NCBI GenBank assembly: GCA_005405945.1
Contig: BJHW01000001.1
Span: forward strand, 6,386,001 to 6,450,000
Source: Streptomyces violaceusniger
GTDB lineage: Bacteria; Actinomycetota; Actinomycetes; Streptomycetales; Streptomycetaceae
Length of the DNA: 64,000 bases
Direction of reading: 5' to 3'
Shown in pieces: positions 7,961 through 16,719 of this stretch. Below the pieces are notes generated by a model. It made no database searches and had not been told where the DNA came from. It saw nothing but the letters and a program-made list of their open reading frames with translations. Each line of letters starts with the position of its first letter. Positions within the stretch are counted from its first letter, which is position 1. The translations under genes and the position numbers were made by a program.

Positions 7961-9703
7961 GTGCTGGTACGACTGATACGGGCGTATCTGAGGCCCTACA
8001 CCCGAACGATCACGCTGATCGTCTTATTGCAGCTGGTGCAGACCCTCGCCACCCTCTACCTGCCCGCGCTGAACGCGGACATCATCGACAGCGGAGTGGT
8101 GAAGGGCGACACCGGCTACATCCTCCGTGTCGGCGGACTGATGATCGCCGTCACCCTCGTCCAGATCGTGTGTGCCGCGGGAGCCGTCTACTTCAGCGCC
8201 CGCACCTCCATGGCGCTCGGCCGCGATGTGCGCGCCGCCGTCTTCGACCGGGTGCAGTCCTTCTCCGCCCGGGAGATGAACCAGTTCGGGGCGCCGTCCC
8301 TGATCACCCGCACCACCAACGACGTCCAGCAGGTGCAGATGCTGTGCCTGATGGCCTTCACGCTGATGGTCTCGGCGCCGATCATGTGCGTCGGCGGTGT
8401 CGTCATGGCGCTCAACGAGGACGTGCCGCTGTCCGGGCTGCTCCTGCTCATCGTTCCGGCCCTGGGCGTCGTGGTCACGCTCATCGTCCGCCGGATGCGG
8501 CCGCTCTTCCGCGACGTCCAGCAGCGCATCGACACCGTCAACCGGGTGCTGCGCGAGCAGATCACCGGGATCCGGGTCATCCGCGCCTTCGTCCGCGACA
8601 CCCATGAGCGCGACCGCTTCACCGCCGCCAACACCGGGCTGATGGATGTCTCGCTGCGCGCCGGGCAGCTGATGTCGCTGATGTTCCCGGCGGTGATGCT
8701 GGTGGTGAACGTCTCCAGCGTGGCCGTCGTCTGGTTCGGCGGGCACCGCATCGACAGCGGCGGGATGCAGGTCGGCGCGCTGACCGCGTTCCTCAGCTAT
8801 CTGATGCAGATTCTGTCGTCCGTGATGATGGCCACCTTCATGTTCATGATGGTGCCGAGGGCCGAGGTGTGCGCCGAGCGCGTCCAGGAGGTGCTGGACA
8901 CCGAGACCAGTGTCGTACCGCCGCTGATGCCCGTCGCGCCCGCGCCCGCCGACGCCGGACGGGGGCTGCTGGAGCTGCGGGGCGTGGAGTTCCGCTACCC
9001 CGGCGCCGATGAGCCCGTGCTGCGCGACATCTCGCTGACCGCCCGGCCCGGCCGGACCACCGCCGTCATCGGCTCCACCGGCAGCGGCAAGTCGACCCTG
9101 CTCGGGCTGGTGCCGCGGCTGTTCGACGCGACCGACGGCAGCGTCCACCTCGACGGGGTGGACGTGCGCGACCTCGACCCCCAGGTGATGACCCGGACCA
9201 TAGGGCTGGTCCCGCAGAAGCCGTACCTCTTCGCCGGCACCGTCGCCTCAAACCTGCGGTACGGCGATCCCGACGCCACCGACGAGGAGCTGTGGCGGGC
9301 CCTGGAGACCGCCCAGGCACGGGAGTTCGTGGCGGCCATGGAGGGCGGTCTCGACGCCCCGATCGCCCAGGGCGGGACCAATGTGTCCGGCGGCCAGCGG
9401 CAGCGGCTGGCGATCGCCCGCGCCCTGGTCCGCAAGCCGTCCGTCTACCTCTTCGACGACTCCTTCTCCGCGCTCGACTACGCCACCGACGCCCGGCTGC
9501 GGGCGGCGCTCGCGGACGAGACGGACAACGCGACGGTCGTGATCGTCGCCCAGCGGGTGTCCACCATCCGCGGCGCCGATCTGATCGTGGTCCTCGACGC
9601 GGGGCGGATCGTCGGCGCCGGCACCCACGCCGAGCTGATGGCGGGCAACGAGACCTACCGCGAGATCGTGCTCTCCCAGCTCACCGAGGAGGAGGCGGCA
9701 TGA
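7961..9703 (+). CDS. ABC exporter half-transporter, degenerate-site subunit
   Basis: This 580-residue type IV ABC exporter has six TM helices (residues 1 to about 310) followed by an NBD. Walker A is GSTGSGKST (371-379) and the signature VSGGQRQ (from 475) is canonical. The residue after the Walker B Asp is Asp instead of catalytic Glu (FDDS, 499-500), and the H-loop His is Gln (AQR, 531). This is the degenerate half of an asymmetric heterodimer. Codon 22 (8024-8026) is TTA, the rare leucine codon read by the bldA tRNA, so translation may depend on developmental stage. The partner gene overlaps by ATGA at 9700. The substrate is unknown. Confidence 0.9.
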   Translation: MLVRLIRAYLRPYTRTITLIVLLQLVQTLATLYLPALNADIIDSGVVKGDTGYILRVGGLMIAVTLVQIVCAAGAVYFSARTSMALGRDVRAAVFDRVQSFSAREMNQFGAPSLITRTTNDVQQVQMLCLMAFTLMVSAPIMCVGGVVMALNEDVPLSGLLLLIVPALGVVVTLIVRRMRPLFRDVQQRIDTVNRVLREQITGIRVIRAFVRDTHERDRFTAANTGLMDVSLRAGQLMSLMFPAVMLVVNVSSVAVVWFGGHRIDSGGMQVGALTAFLSYLMQILSSVMMATFMFMMVPRAEVCAERVQEVLDTETSVVPPLMPVAPAPADAGRGLLELRGVEFRYPGADEPVLRDISLTARPGRTTAVIGSTGSGKSTLLGLVPRLFDATDGSVHLDGVDVRDLDPQVMTRTIGLVPQKPYLFAGTVASNLRYGDPDATDEELWRALETAQAREFVAAMEGGLDAPIAQGGTNVSGGQRQRLAIARALVRKPSVYLFDDSFSALDYATDARLRAALADETDNATVVIVAQRVSTIRGADLIVVLDAGRIVGAGTHAELMAGNETYREIVLSQLTEEEAA

Positions 9704-11658
9704 GCGGCCCCACGGCGCCCCGCAGGGGTCCGGCGCCCGCCGCCGGGCCCGCCCGCTTCATGGGCGGGCAGCCCACCGAGCGGTCCATGGACTTCCGCGG
9801 CTCCAGCCGCCGGCTGCTGGCCCGGCTCCGGCCCGAGCGCGGTATCGCCCTGCTGGTGCTCGCGCTGGGCACGGTCAGCATCGGTCTTTCGGTCGTGGGT
9901 CCGAAGATCCTCGGCGAGGCCACCGATCTGATCTTCGCGGGCATCGTCGGACGGCAGCTGCCCGACGGCGTCAGCAAGGAGCAGGCCGTCCAGTGGCTGC
10001 GCGACAAGGACCAGGGCACGGTCGCCGACATGGTCGCCTCCATGGATGTCACCCCGGGCCAGGGCGTCGACTTCCACGCGGTCGGCATGGTGCTGCTGTG
10101 GGTCACGGCGCTGTACGTGGCCGCCTCGATCCTCAACCTGTTCCAGGCGCGGGTGGCGACCGTCGTCGTCCAGCGCGCGGTCTTCCGGCTGCGCGAGGAC
10201 GTCGAGCACAAGCTGGCCCGGCTGCCGCTTTCGTACTTCGACAAACAGTCGCGTGGCGAGGTGCTCTCCCGCGCCACCAACGACATCGACAACATCCAGC
10301 AGACGCTCCAGCAGACCCTCAGCCAGATCATGGCCTCGCTGCTGACGATCGTGGGCGTGCTGTCGATGATGTTCTGGATCTCGCCGCTGCTGGCACTGGT
10401 GGCGCTGATCACCGTCCCGGTCTCGGTGTGGGTGACCACGCGCATCGGCAAGCGCGCCCAGCCGCAGTTCGTCGCCCAGTGGAAGACCACGGGCAAGCTC
10501 AACGCCCATATCGAGGAGATGTACACCGGCCATGCGCTGGTGAAGGTCTTCGGGCGGGAGAAGGAGTCCGCGCAGGCGTTCCGGGAGCAGAACGACAAGC
10601 TCTACGGGGCGGGCTTCCGGGCCCAGTTCATCTCCGGCCTGATCCAGCCCTCGATGATGTTCATCGGCAACCTCAACTATGTGCTGGTGGCCGTGGTCGG
10701 CGGGCTCCGGGTGGCCTCGGGCGCGCTGTCGATCGGTGACGTCCAGGCGTTCGTCCAGTACTCCCGGCAGTTCAGCCAGCCGCTCACCCAGGTGGCCTCC
10801 ATGGCCAACATGGTGCAGTCGGGCGTGGCCTCGGCGGAGCGGGTCTTCGAGCTGCTGGACGCGCCGGAGCAGAGCGCGGAGCCGGTGGACGCGCGGCGGC
10901 CGGAGGCGGTGCGCGGGCGGGTCGCGTTCGAGGAGGTCTCCTTCCGCTACCAGCCGGACACGCCGCTCATCGAGGGGCTGTCGCTGTCGGTGCTGCCGGG
11001 CCAGACCGTGGCCATCGTCGGGCCGACCGGCGCCGGGAAGACCACGCTGGTCAATCTGCTGATGCGGTTCTACGAGGTCAGCGGCGGGCGGATCACGCTG
11101 GACGGGGTGGACATCGCCGCGATGTCACGGGAGGAGCTGCGCTCCCACATCGGGATGGTGCTCCAGGACACCTGGCTGTTCGGCGGCACGATCGCCGAGA
11201 ACATCGCGTACGGGGCGGAGGGGGCGAGCTTCGAGAGGATCGTGGAGGCGGCGAAGGCCACCTATGTGGACCGCTTCGTAAGGATGCTGCCGGACGGCTA
11301 CGACACGGTGATCGACGAAGAGGGCTCCAATGTCAGCGCCGGTGAGAAGCAGCTGATCACGATCGCGCGGGCGTTCCTCTCCGAGCCGTCGATCCTGGTG
11401 CTGGACGAGGCCACCAGCTCGGTCGACACCCGTACCGAGGTCCTCATCCAGCGGGCGATGGCCTCGCTGCGCAGCGGCCGTACGAGCTTCGTGATCGCCC
11501 ACCGGCTGTCGACCATCCGGGACGCGGACGTGATCCTGGTGATGGAGTCGGGGCGGATCGTGGAGCAGGGCTCGCACGACGCGCTGCTCGCGGCGGGCGG
11601 TGCGTACGCGCGGCTCTACGCGTCCCAGTTCGCGGAGCCGGTGGCGGAAACCGAGTAG
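9700..11658 (+). CDS. ABC exporter half-transporter, catalytic-site subunit
   Basis: This 652-residue partner has a cytoplasmic N-terminal extension of about 45 residues, six TM helices with an extra loop (residues about 85-125), and an NBD with Walker A GPTGAGKT (from 441), Walker B LDEA with Glu 570, and H-loop His 601. Its signature is degenerate: VSAGEKQ (from 545) instead of LSGGQ. Pairing with the upstream subunit therefore gives one complete ATP site (these Walker motifs plus the partner's VSGGQ) and one degenerate site. The ATG at 9700 overlaps the upstream TGA and follows GAGGAGGAGG, so the two are translationally coupled. Confidence 0.92.
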   Translation: MSGPTAPRRGPAPAAGPARFMGGQPTERSMDFRGSSRRLLARLRPERGIALLVLALGTVSIGLSVVGPKILGEATDLIFAGIVGRQLPDGVSKEQAVQWLRDKDQGTVADMVASMDVTPGQGVDFHAVGMVLLWVTALYVAASILNLFQARVATVVVQRAVFRLREDVEHKLARLPLSYFDKQSRGEVLSRATNDIDNIQQTLQQTLSQIMASLLTIVGVLSMMFWISPLLALVALITVPVSVWVTTRIGKRAQPQFVAQWKTTGKLNAHIEEMYTGHALVKVFGREKESAQAFREQNDKLYGAGFRAQFISGLIQPSMMFIGNLNYVLVAVVGGLRVASGALSIGDVQAFVQYSRQFSQPLTQVASMANMVQSGVASAERVFELLDAPEQSAEPVDARRPEAVRGRVAFEEVSFRYQPDTPLIEGLSLSVLPGQTVAIVGPTGAGKTTLVNLLMRFYEVSGGRITLDGVDIAAMSREELRSHIGMVLQDTWLFGGTIAENIAYGAEGASFERIVEAAKATYVDRFVRMLPDGYDTVIDEEGSNVSAGEKQLITIARAFLSEPSILVLDEATSSVDTRTEVLIQRAMASLRSGRTSFVIAHRLSTIRDADVILVMESGRIVEQGSHDALLAAGGAYARLYASQFAEPVAETE

Positions 11659-11661
11659 GCG

Positions 11662-11676
11662 ACCGCCCGGGGCGGG
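11662..11676. terminator. Short GC hairpin between convergent genes
   Basis: ACCGCCCGGGGCGGGT forms a tight hairpin in the 19-bp gap between the ABC exporter and the convergent hydrolase gene. It could terminate both transcripts. No T tract is present, which is usual in Streptomyces. Confidence 0.45.
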
Positions 11677-11677
11677 T

Positions 11678-12627
11678 TCAGGCGTGGGCCGCGGCCCAGT
11701 CGGCGATGCGGGTCAGCAGATCGGGGGAGGCGGCGGTCTCGGCGTGGCCGTAGCCCGGTTCGATCCACAGCTCCGAGGTGGCCGGGTCCGCCGCCGAGGC
11801 CAGCATCCGCGGATGGTCCAGCGGGAAGTACGGGTCCCGGTCGCCGTGCACGATCAGCAGCGGCGTCGGCGCGATCAGCGGCGCCGCGGCCACCGGGGAC
11901 AGCGGATCGACGGCCCAGCCTCGGGGGTCGATGCGGGTGCGCAGCCCGTAGCGGGAGACCAGCCGCCCCGCGGGCCGGGTGACCGCCCAGTGGAGCCGCC
12001 GCATGGGCGCGGTGCCGCGGTAGTACCAGCGGGCGGGTGAGCTCACGGCGACGACGGCATCGGGCGCGGCGCCGTCGGCCGACCCGGCGAGGGTGTCGGC
12101 GGTCTCGGGGAGGGTGTCGGCGGTCGAGGGGGAGCGTTCGGCTGCTTCCCTGAGGGCGTCGGCCGCCTGGGCGGGCGCGCTGGGCATGGCGTCCGTGCGC
12201 CCCGGTGAGCGCCCCATGCGCTCCCCTGGGTGATGTCTTTCAGCGGCTGGATCTCATCGCTCTTCTCGGTCTTCCCGTAGAGCGCGGCCTGCCGGATCAC
12301 CACCGAGCCGCCCATCGAGAAGCCGACCGTGGCCACCCGCCGATGCCCCAGCCGGCGCGCCCAGCGCACCGCGGCGGCCAGGTCCAGTACCTCGCGATCG
12401 CCGACCGTGGACCGTCCGCCGGACCGCCCATGGCCCCGGAACGAGAATGTGATCACGGCCGTACGCTGATGAAACGCCGATGCCACCCGCCGCAGCGCGG
12501 GGCGCTCCAGGGCGCCGGAGAAGCCGTGTCCGACCACCAGCGCGAGGTGGCCGGAGGGTTCGGTGCGGACCCCCGGGGAAGGTTCGTAGCGCGCCTCGAT
12601 CGAGACCCCGTCGTCGGTCAGCAACAT
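11678..12627 (-). CDS. Alpha/beta hydrolase with a central insertion (one frameshift)
   Basis: The hydrolase has the oxyanion region VVGHGFSG, nucleophile elbow GFSMGG, acid HGDRDPYF and base histidine GYGHAE. The two halves lie in two frames that meet near 12200, inside G-rich sequence, and the 950-nt span is one base short of a multiple of three, so one missing G is likely. Between RQAALYG and DAVVAVSSPARWYY, which the fold would place next to each other, there is an insertion of about 60 residues rich in Ala, Asp, Thr and Ser. The ATG at 12627 has GGAGCG upstream. Substrate unknown; the insertion probably forms a flexible lid or linker. Confidence 0.8.
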
Positions 12628-12721
12628 GGCCCGTCGCTCCCCAGCGGTGACCGTGGAGGGACAACGGGGAGCAGATTGAGCCTCTCCGGCACATGTCATG
12701 TGGGTTATTCTGTCGTGAAGA

Positions 12722-12753
12722 GGATCCGGGCAACGTAGCCCCCGGGTCCTTTT
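12722..12753 (+). terminator. Terminator-like hairpin in the glnR upstream region
   Basis: GGATCCGGG and CCCGGGTCC pair (9 bp with one G-U) around an 8-9 nt loop and are followed by TTTT at 12750-12753. It sits about 200 bp upstream of glnR, just after a possible -10 TATTCT (12706-12711). It could be an attenuator, a 5' stabiliser or the terminator of a very short RNA. Confidence 0.5.
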
Positions 12754-12897
12754 GTGCTTTCAGAGCGGGGGTGCGCGTTTGAGCGCACCGTCGCTCCAAG
12801 GGCGCGGAGCGGGACCGTACGAAGTAGTAGCCGCAGACTCCCCGGGCACGGCCTGGGAGGTGCCCCTCTCGCAAGGGACCGAGGAGGAACCGACGTA

Positions 12898-12957
12898 ATG
12901 GGCGAGCGAAGCGTGCACAACCTCGAGAAGATGGCCGGGGCAGGTGATGGACGATGA
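12898..12957 (+). CDS. 19-residue upstream ORF coupled to glnR
   Basis: The ATG at 12898 follows a strong GAGGAGG and opens MGERSVHNLEKMAGAGDGR, ending in a TGA that overlaps the glnR ATG (ATGA at 12954-12957). glnR has no other obvious ribosome binding site, so translation of this short ORF may deliver ribosomes to glnR. No known peptide family was recognised. Confidence 0.5.
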   Translation: MGERSVHNLEKMAGAGDGR

Positions 12958-13838
12958 GTTCCCTCCTGCTGCTGACCAACGCACTCCAGCCCTCGACGGA
13001 GGTGCTCCCCGCCCTCGGCCTGCTCCTGCACAGCGTGCGGGTGGCCCCCGCCGAAGGGCCCGCACTGGTGGACACCCCGGGCGCCGACGTCATCCTGATC
13101 GACGGCCGCCGCGATCTGCCGCAGGTGCGCAGCCTGTGTCAGCTGCTGCGGTCCACCGGCCCCGGCTGTCCGCTGATCCTGGTGGTGACCGAGGGCGGGC
13201 TCGCCGCCGTCACCGCCGACTGGGGCATCGACGACGTCCTGCTGGACACCGCGGGCCCGGCGGAGGTCGAGGCCCGGCTGCGGCTGGCCATGGGCCGCCA
13301 GCAGATCACCACCGACGACTCCCCGATGGAGATCCGCAACGGCGATCTGTCGGTCGACGAGGCCACCTACAGCGCCAAGCTCAAGGGGCGTGTGCTCGAT
13401 CTCACATTCAAGGAGTTCGAGCTGTTGAAGTACCTCGCCCAGCACCCCGGCCGGGTCTTCACCCGGGCACAGCTGCTCCAGGAGGTCTGGGGTTACGACT
13501 ACTTCGGCGGCACCCGCACCGTGGACGTCCACGTCCGGCGGCTGCGCGCCAAGCTGGGCCCGGAGCACGAGTCCCTGATCGGCACGGTGCGGAACGTGGG
13601 CTACCGCTTCGTCGCGCCGGAGAAGGTCGAGCGCGCCGCGGAGGAGGCCCGGGCCAAGGCGGCGACGCGGGACGCCGGCGCGGGCGGCGCGGCTCGGGGC
13701 GAGCACCCCGGGGGTGCGACCGGCCCCACGGGCTCCACGGGCTCCACGGGCTCCACGGGCTCGGCGGGCTCCGCGGGCTCCACGGGCTCGGCGGGCTCCG
13801 CGGCGAGGGCGGCTGCCGCACGACCGGCCAACAGCTAG
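12954..13838 (+). CDS. glnR: Global nitrogen regulator GlnR (OmpR-type orphan regulator)
   Basis: This 294-residue protein starts MSSLLLLTNALQPSTEVLP, as recalled for Streptomyces GlnR. Its atypical receiver domain (about 1-115) keeps the Asp in VILIDGRRD but lacks the usual acidic pocket, consistent with phosphorylation-independent dimerisation. The C-terminal winged helix (about 130-220) has LTFKEFELLKYLAQHPGRVF and TRTVDVHVRRLRAKLG. GlnR activates glnA, glnII, amtB and nir and represses gdhA and ure genes under nitrogen limitation. No histidine kinase is adjacent. The C-terminus has an unusual run of GST/GSA triplets (13735-13800). It starts inside an ATGA overlap with a 19-codon ORF. Confidence 0.95.
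   Translation: MSSLLLLTNALQPSTEVLPALGLLLHSVRVAPAEGPALVDTPGADVILIDGRRDLPQVRSLCQLLRSTGPGCPLILVVTEGGLAAVTADWGIDDVLLDTAGPAEVEARLRLAMGRQQITTDDSPMEIRNGDLSVDEATYSAKLKGRVLDLTFKEFELLKYLAQHPGRVFTRAQLLQEVWGYDYFGGTRTVDVHVRRLRAKLGPEHESLIGTVRNVGYRFVAPEKVERAAEEARAKAATRDAGAGGAARGEHPGGATGPTGSTGSTGSTGSAGSAGSTGSAGSAARAAAARPANS
13735..13802 (+). repeat. GGCTCCACG-type codon repeat in the glnR 3' end
   Basis: Tandem GGCTCCACG, GGCTCGGCG and GGCTCCGCG units encode Gly-Ser-Thr/Ala triplets, about eight copies. It is a slippage-prone minisatellite giving glnR a flexible tail. Confidence 0.8.
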
Positions 13839-13849
13839 CTGGACCCGCG

Positions 13850-13855
13850 TAGACT
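13850..13855 (+). promoter_or_regulatory. -10 box for leaderless LacI-family transcript
   Basis: TAGACT then TCGCGC then GTG at 13862, with 6-nt spacing and no ribosome binding site. Confidence 0.6.
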
Positions 13856-13861
13856 TCGCGC

Positions 13862-14884
13862 GTGGCCAAGGTGACGCGGGATGATGTGGCAAGGCTTGCG
13901 GGAACGTCGACCGCGGTCGTCAGTTACGTCATCAATAACGGACCCCGGCCGGTCGCCCCGGCCACGCGCGAGCGGGTGCTCGCCGCGATCAAGGAGCTCG
14001 GCTACCGGCCGGACCGGGTCGCACAGGCGATGGCGAGCCGCCGGACCGATCTCATAGGGCTGATCGTTCCGGACGCCCGGCAGCCGTTCTTCGCGGAGAT
14101 GGCGCACGCCGTCGAGCAGGCGGCCGCCGAGCGCGGAAAGATGGTGCTCGTCGGCAACTCGGACTACCTGGACGAGCGCGAGGTGCACTATCTGCGCGCC
14201 TTCCTGGGGATGCGGGTGTCCGGGCTGATCCTCATCAGCCAGGGTCCGAGCGAGAACGCGGCGGCGGAAATCGAGGCGTGGGACGCCCGGGTGGTGCTGC
14301 TGCACGAGCGGCCCGAGGCGATCGACGACGTGGCGGTGGTGCTGGACGACGTCGGAGGCGCGCAGCTCGCGGTGCGGCATCTGCTGGAGCACGGCCATGA
14401 CTACGTGGCCTGCCTCGGCGGCACCGAGATAACCCCGACCGTCGGCGACCCGGTCACCGACCACGTGGAGGGCTGGCGCCGCGCGATGCACGAGGCCGGG
14501 CGGCCGACCGACGGGCGGCTCTTCCAGGCCCCTTACAACCGGTACGACGCCTATAAGGTCGCCCTCGATCTGCTCGCCGGCCCCGACCGGCCCCCGGCCA
14601 TCTTCTGCGCCACCGACGACCAGGCGTTCGGGGTGCTGCGGGCGGCGCGTGAGCTGCGGATCGATGTCCCCGGGGAGCTGGCGGTGGCCGGCTTCGACGA
14701 CGTGAAGGAAGCCCACCTCACCGACCCCCCGCTGACCACGGTCGGTTCCGACCGCCCCGCGATGGCACGCGCCGCGGTCGACCTCGTCCTGGACGACGGC
14801 GTCCGCCTCTCCGGCTCCCGCCGCGAACGCGTCAAGCAGTTCCCCTCGGCGCTGGTGGTCCGCCACTCCTGCGGCTGCGCATAG
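13862..14884 (+). CDS. LacI-family transcriptional regulator
   Basis: This 340-residue protein has an N-terminal LacI helix-turn-helix (VTRDDVARLAGTSTAVVSYV, residues 4-23) and hinge (RVAQAMASRRTDLIGLIVPD), then a periplasmic-binding-protein-like domain with FCATDDQAFGVLRAARELRI and VPGELAVAGFDDV. It should bind DNA as a dimer and respond to a small effector, probably a sugar or related metabolite. No transporter or catabolic gene is adjacent, so its target is unclear. It ends in a Cys-rich CGCA. The GTG start at 13862 is supported by the leaderless-type promoter. Confidence 0.88.
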   Translation: MAKVTRDDVARLAGTSTAVVSYVINNGPRPVAPATRERVLAAIKELGYRPDRVAQAMASRRTDLIGLIVPDARQPFFAEMAHAVEQAAAERGKMVLVGNSDYLDEREVHYLRAFLGMRVSGLILISQGPSENAAAEIEAWDARVVLLHERPEAIDDVAVVLDDVGGAQLAVRHLLEHGHDYVACLGGTEITPTVGDPVTDHVEGWRRAMHEAGRPTDGRLFQAPYNRYDAYKVALDLLAGPDRPPAIFCATDDQAFGVLRAARELRIDVPGELAVAGFDDVKEAHLTDPPLTTVGSDRPAMARAAVDLVLDDGVRLSGSRRERVKQFPSALVVRHSCGCA

Positions 14885-14948
14885 CGCTTCGCGCTCCTGA
14901 CCCGAGTCGGGGCCCTGGGGCCCCGACGACCCCGGCCGCCTTCCCCGC

Positions 14949-15390
14949 CCGGCGTGGGCGGCCCTGCGGGCGGGAGTGGCGTTCCCAGGGACGAGCCCGA
15001 GTGCTTCGCGGCGGGGGTCGCCTGCGCTGGTGGTCCGCTGCTTCTTCTGCGGTTTGCGCGGAGCGCGTACTACCCGGGGCGGGGCCTTGGGGGCCTCGGC
15101 GGCCACGGGTTGTCTTCGGCGCCCGGCGTGGGCGGCCCTGCGGGCGGGGGTGGTGCCTGCGGACGAGCGCCCGCGCCCTGCGGCGGGGGCGCTCGCGTCT
15201 TTCCCCTCCCGTCCCCGCCCCTTCCTGCTGCCAGGGGCGGGACCCCGTCACGCGGCGGAGCCGCATATCGCGGCTGAGGGAAGGGGCGAAGCCCCGGGCC
15301 GGGGTCTGGGGCGGAGCTCCACCACGCGGCGGAGCCGCATATTGATGCTGGGGGAAGGGGCGGGGAGGGGAGCAGCCCGCCGCAGGTGTC
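14949..15390. repeat. Large GC-rich repeat region
   Basis: The 689-bp gap 14885-15573 has no convincing gene. CCCGGCGTGGGCGGCCCTGC occurs twice (about 14949 and 15121). GCGGCGGAGCCGCATAT occurs at about 15254 and 15325, separated by hairpins such as GGGGCGAAGCCCC. The modules are those of the other intergenic repeat clusters in this window. Confidence 0.65.
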
Positions 15391-15521
15391 AAGGTTCGTC
15401 GGACCCCGCCTTACGGGGTCCCAGCGCCGCGGGGGCAGACCCGAGCGGCCCGAGGGCCCGCCCTCATCGCGCACGCGGCCCCGGAGGGGCCTTATGTCGG
15501 GCATACCGACTTCTGGTGGGG

Positions 15522-15550
15522 TTCTCAGCGGGCACTCAGGTGGTTCTCAT
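15522..15550 (+). promoter_or_regulatory. Triple 11-bp-spaced direct repeat upstream of the HtrA gene
   Basis: TTCTCAG (15522-15528), CACTCAG (15533-15539) and TTCTCAT (15544-15550) share CTCA at exact 11-bp spacing, one site per helical turn. This is the geometry of OmpR/PhoB-family response regulators and recalls mycobacterial MprA boxes. The likely binder is the response regulator encoded at 16805-17545. A candidate -10 CATACT overlaps the last repeat (15548-15553). Confidence 0.6.
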
Positions 15551-15573
15551 ACTCCGGCCACACAGTCATAGAC

Positions 15574-16719
15574 ATGACGGACAGCACACGCCGCAGCGGC
15601 GCGGACGAGCCCTATCCCTACGCGTACGGTGCCGGTGCGGGGTATCCCGATCCGCCCGCGTACCAGCCTCAGCAGCCGGTCACCACGCCGTCCGGCGTCA
15701 CCGTATGGCCGGGTGACGGCAGTGGCGGCGGTGATGGCAGTGACGGCAGTGGCGGCGGTGCGGGGGCGGACGGCGGCGCGTTCGCGAGTGTGGGTGAGGG
15801 TGAGGGGGCGCACGGGGGCGCGGGGCGGCGCAGGGCGCGGGCCTCGCGGCCGGTCGTGCTGATCGCGGCCGTGGCGGCGGTCTCGGCACTCGTGGGCGGC
15901 GGGGCGGCCGCACTGGTCACCAACGCCACCCAGAAGTCCGACACCACGATCTCCACCCCCGTGGTCAACGCCAACTCCACCAGCCACAGCGGGGTCTCGG
16001 CCGTCGCGGCGGCCGTCAGCCCCAGCATCGTGGAGGTCAGCGCCAGCGGCACCAGCGGCCAGTCCACCGGCTCCGGCGTGGTCATCACCAGCGGCGGCGA
16101 GATCATCACCAACAACCACGTGGTCTCCGGCGCCGACGCGATCAAGGTGGCGTTCAGCGACGGCAGTAAGAAGACCGCGACGGTCGTCGGCACCGACAGC
16201 AAGAAGGACCTCGCCCTGATCAAGGTGGAGGGCGCGAGCGGGCTCAAGGCCGCGTCCCTCGGCGACTCCAGCAAGGTCACGGTGGGCGACCAGGTCGTGG
16301 CCATCGGCTCGCCCGAGGGCCTGACCGGCACCGTCACCAGCGGCATCGTCTCCGCGCTCGACCGTGACGTCACCGTCTCCACGGACCAGGGCCAGGGCCA
16401 GGACGGTCAGGGGCCGGGCGGCGGCGGGCAGTGGCCGTTCGAGTTCGGCGGCGGCCGGTACAACGGCGACGTCGGCTCCTCCACCACCACCTACAAGGCC
16501 ATCCAGACCGACGCCTCGCTCAACCCCGGCAACTCCGGCGGCGCGCTGATCAACATGAGCGGCCAGGTCATCGGCATCAACTCCGCGATGTACTCCGCGG
16601 CCTCGGGCCAGAGCTCCAGCAGCGCGGGCAGCGTCGGCCTCGGCTTCTCGATCCCGATCAACACCGTCAAGTCCGATCTCGCCGCCCTCCGCGCGGGCGG
16701 AAGTGACAGCAACACCTGA
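15574..16719 (+). CDS. HtrA/DegP-like membrane-anchored serine protease without PDZ
   Basis: This 381-residue protein has a Gly/Ser-rich cytoplasmic N-terminus (1-88), one TM helix (about 92-114) and an extracellular trypsin-like domain. The triad is His 182 in TNNHVV, Asp 212 in KDLALIKV and Ser 321 in NPGNSGG. The sequence ends shortly after the protease domain, so the usual PDZ domain is absent. It resembles mycobacterial PepD in context, being encoded just upstream of a response regulator and histidine kinase on the same strand. It probably degrades or senses misfolded proteins at the cell surface. Confidence 0.88.
   Translation: MTDSTRRSGADEPYPYAYGAGAGYPDPPAYQPQQPVTTPSGVTVWPGDGSGGGDGSDGSGGGAGADGGAFASVGEGEGAHGGAGRRRARASRPVVLIAAVAAVSALVGGGAAALVTNATQKSDTTISTPVVNANSTSHSGVSAVAAAVSPSIVEVSASGTSGQSTGSGVVITSGGEIITNNHVVSGADAIKVAFSDGSKKTATVVGTDSKKDLALIKVEGASGLKAASLGDSSKVTVGDQVVAIGSPEGLTGTVTSGIVSALDRDVTVSTDQGQGQDGQGPGGGGQWPFEFGGGRYNGDVGSSTTTYKAIQTDASLNPGNSGGALINMSGQVIGINSAMYSAASGQSSSSAGSVGLGFSIPINTVKSDLAALRAGGSDSNT

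Noticed and set aside
12720..12900. Known riboswitch upstream of glnR
   Set aside because: No conserved core of the cobalamin, glycine, TPP, SAM or c-di-AMP classes could be recognised; only a hairpin with a T tract is claimed.
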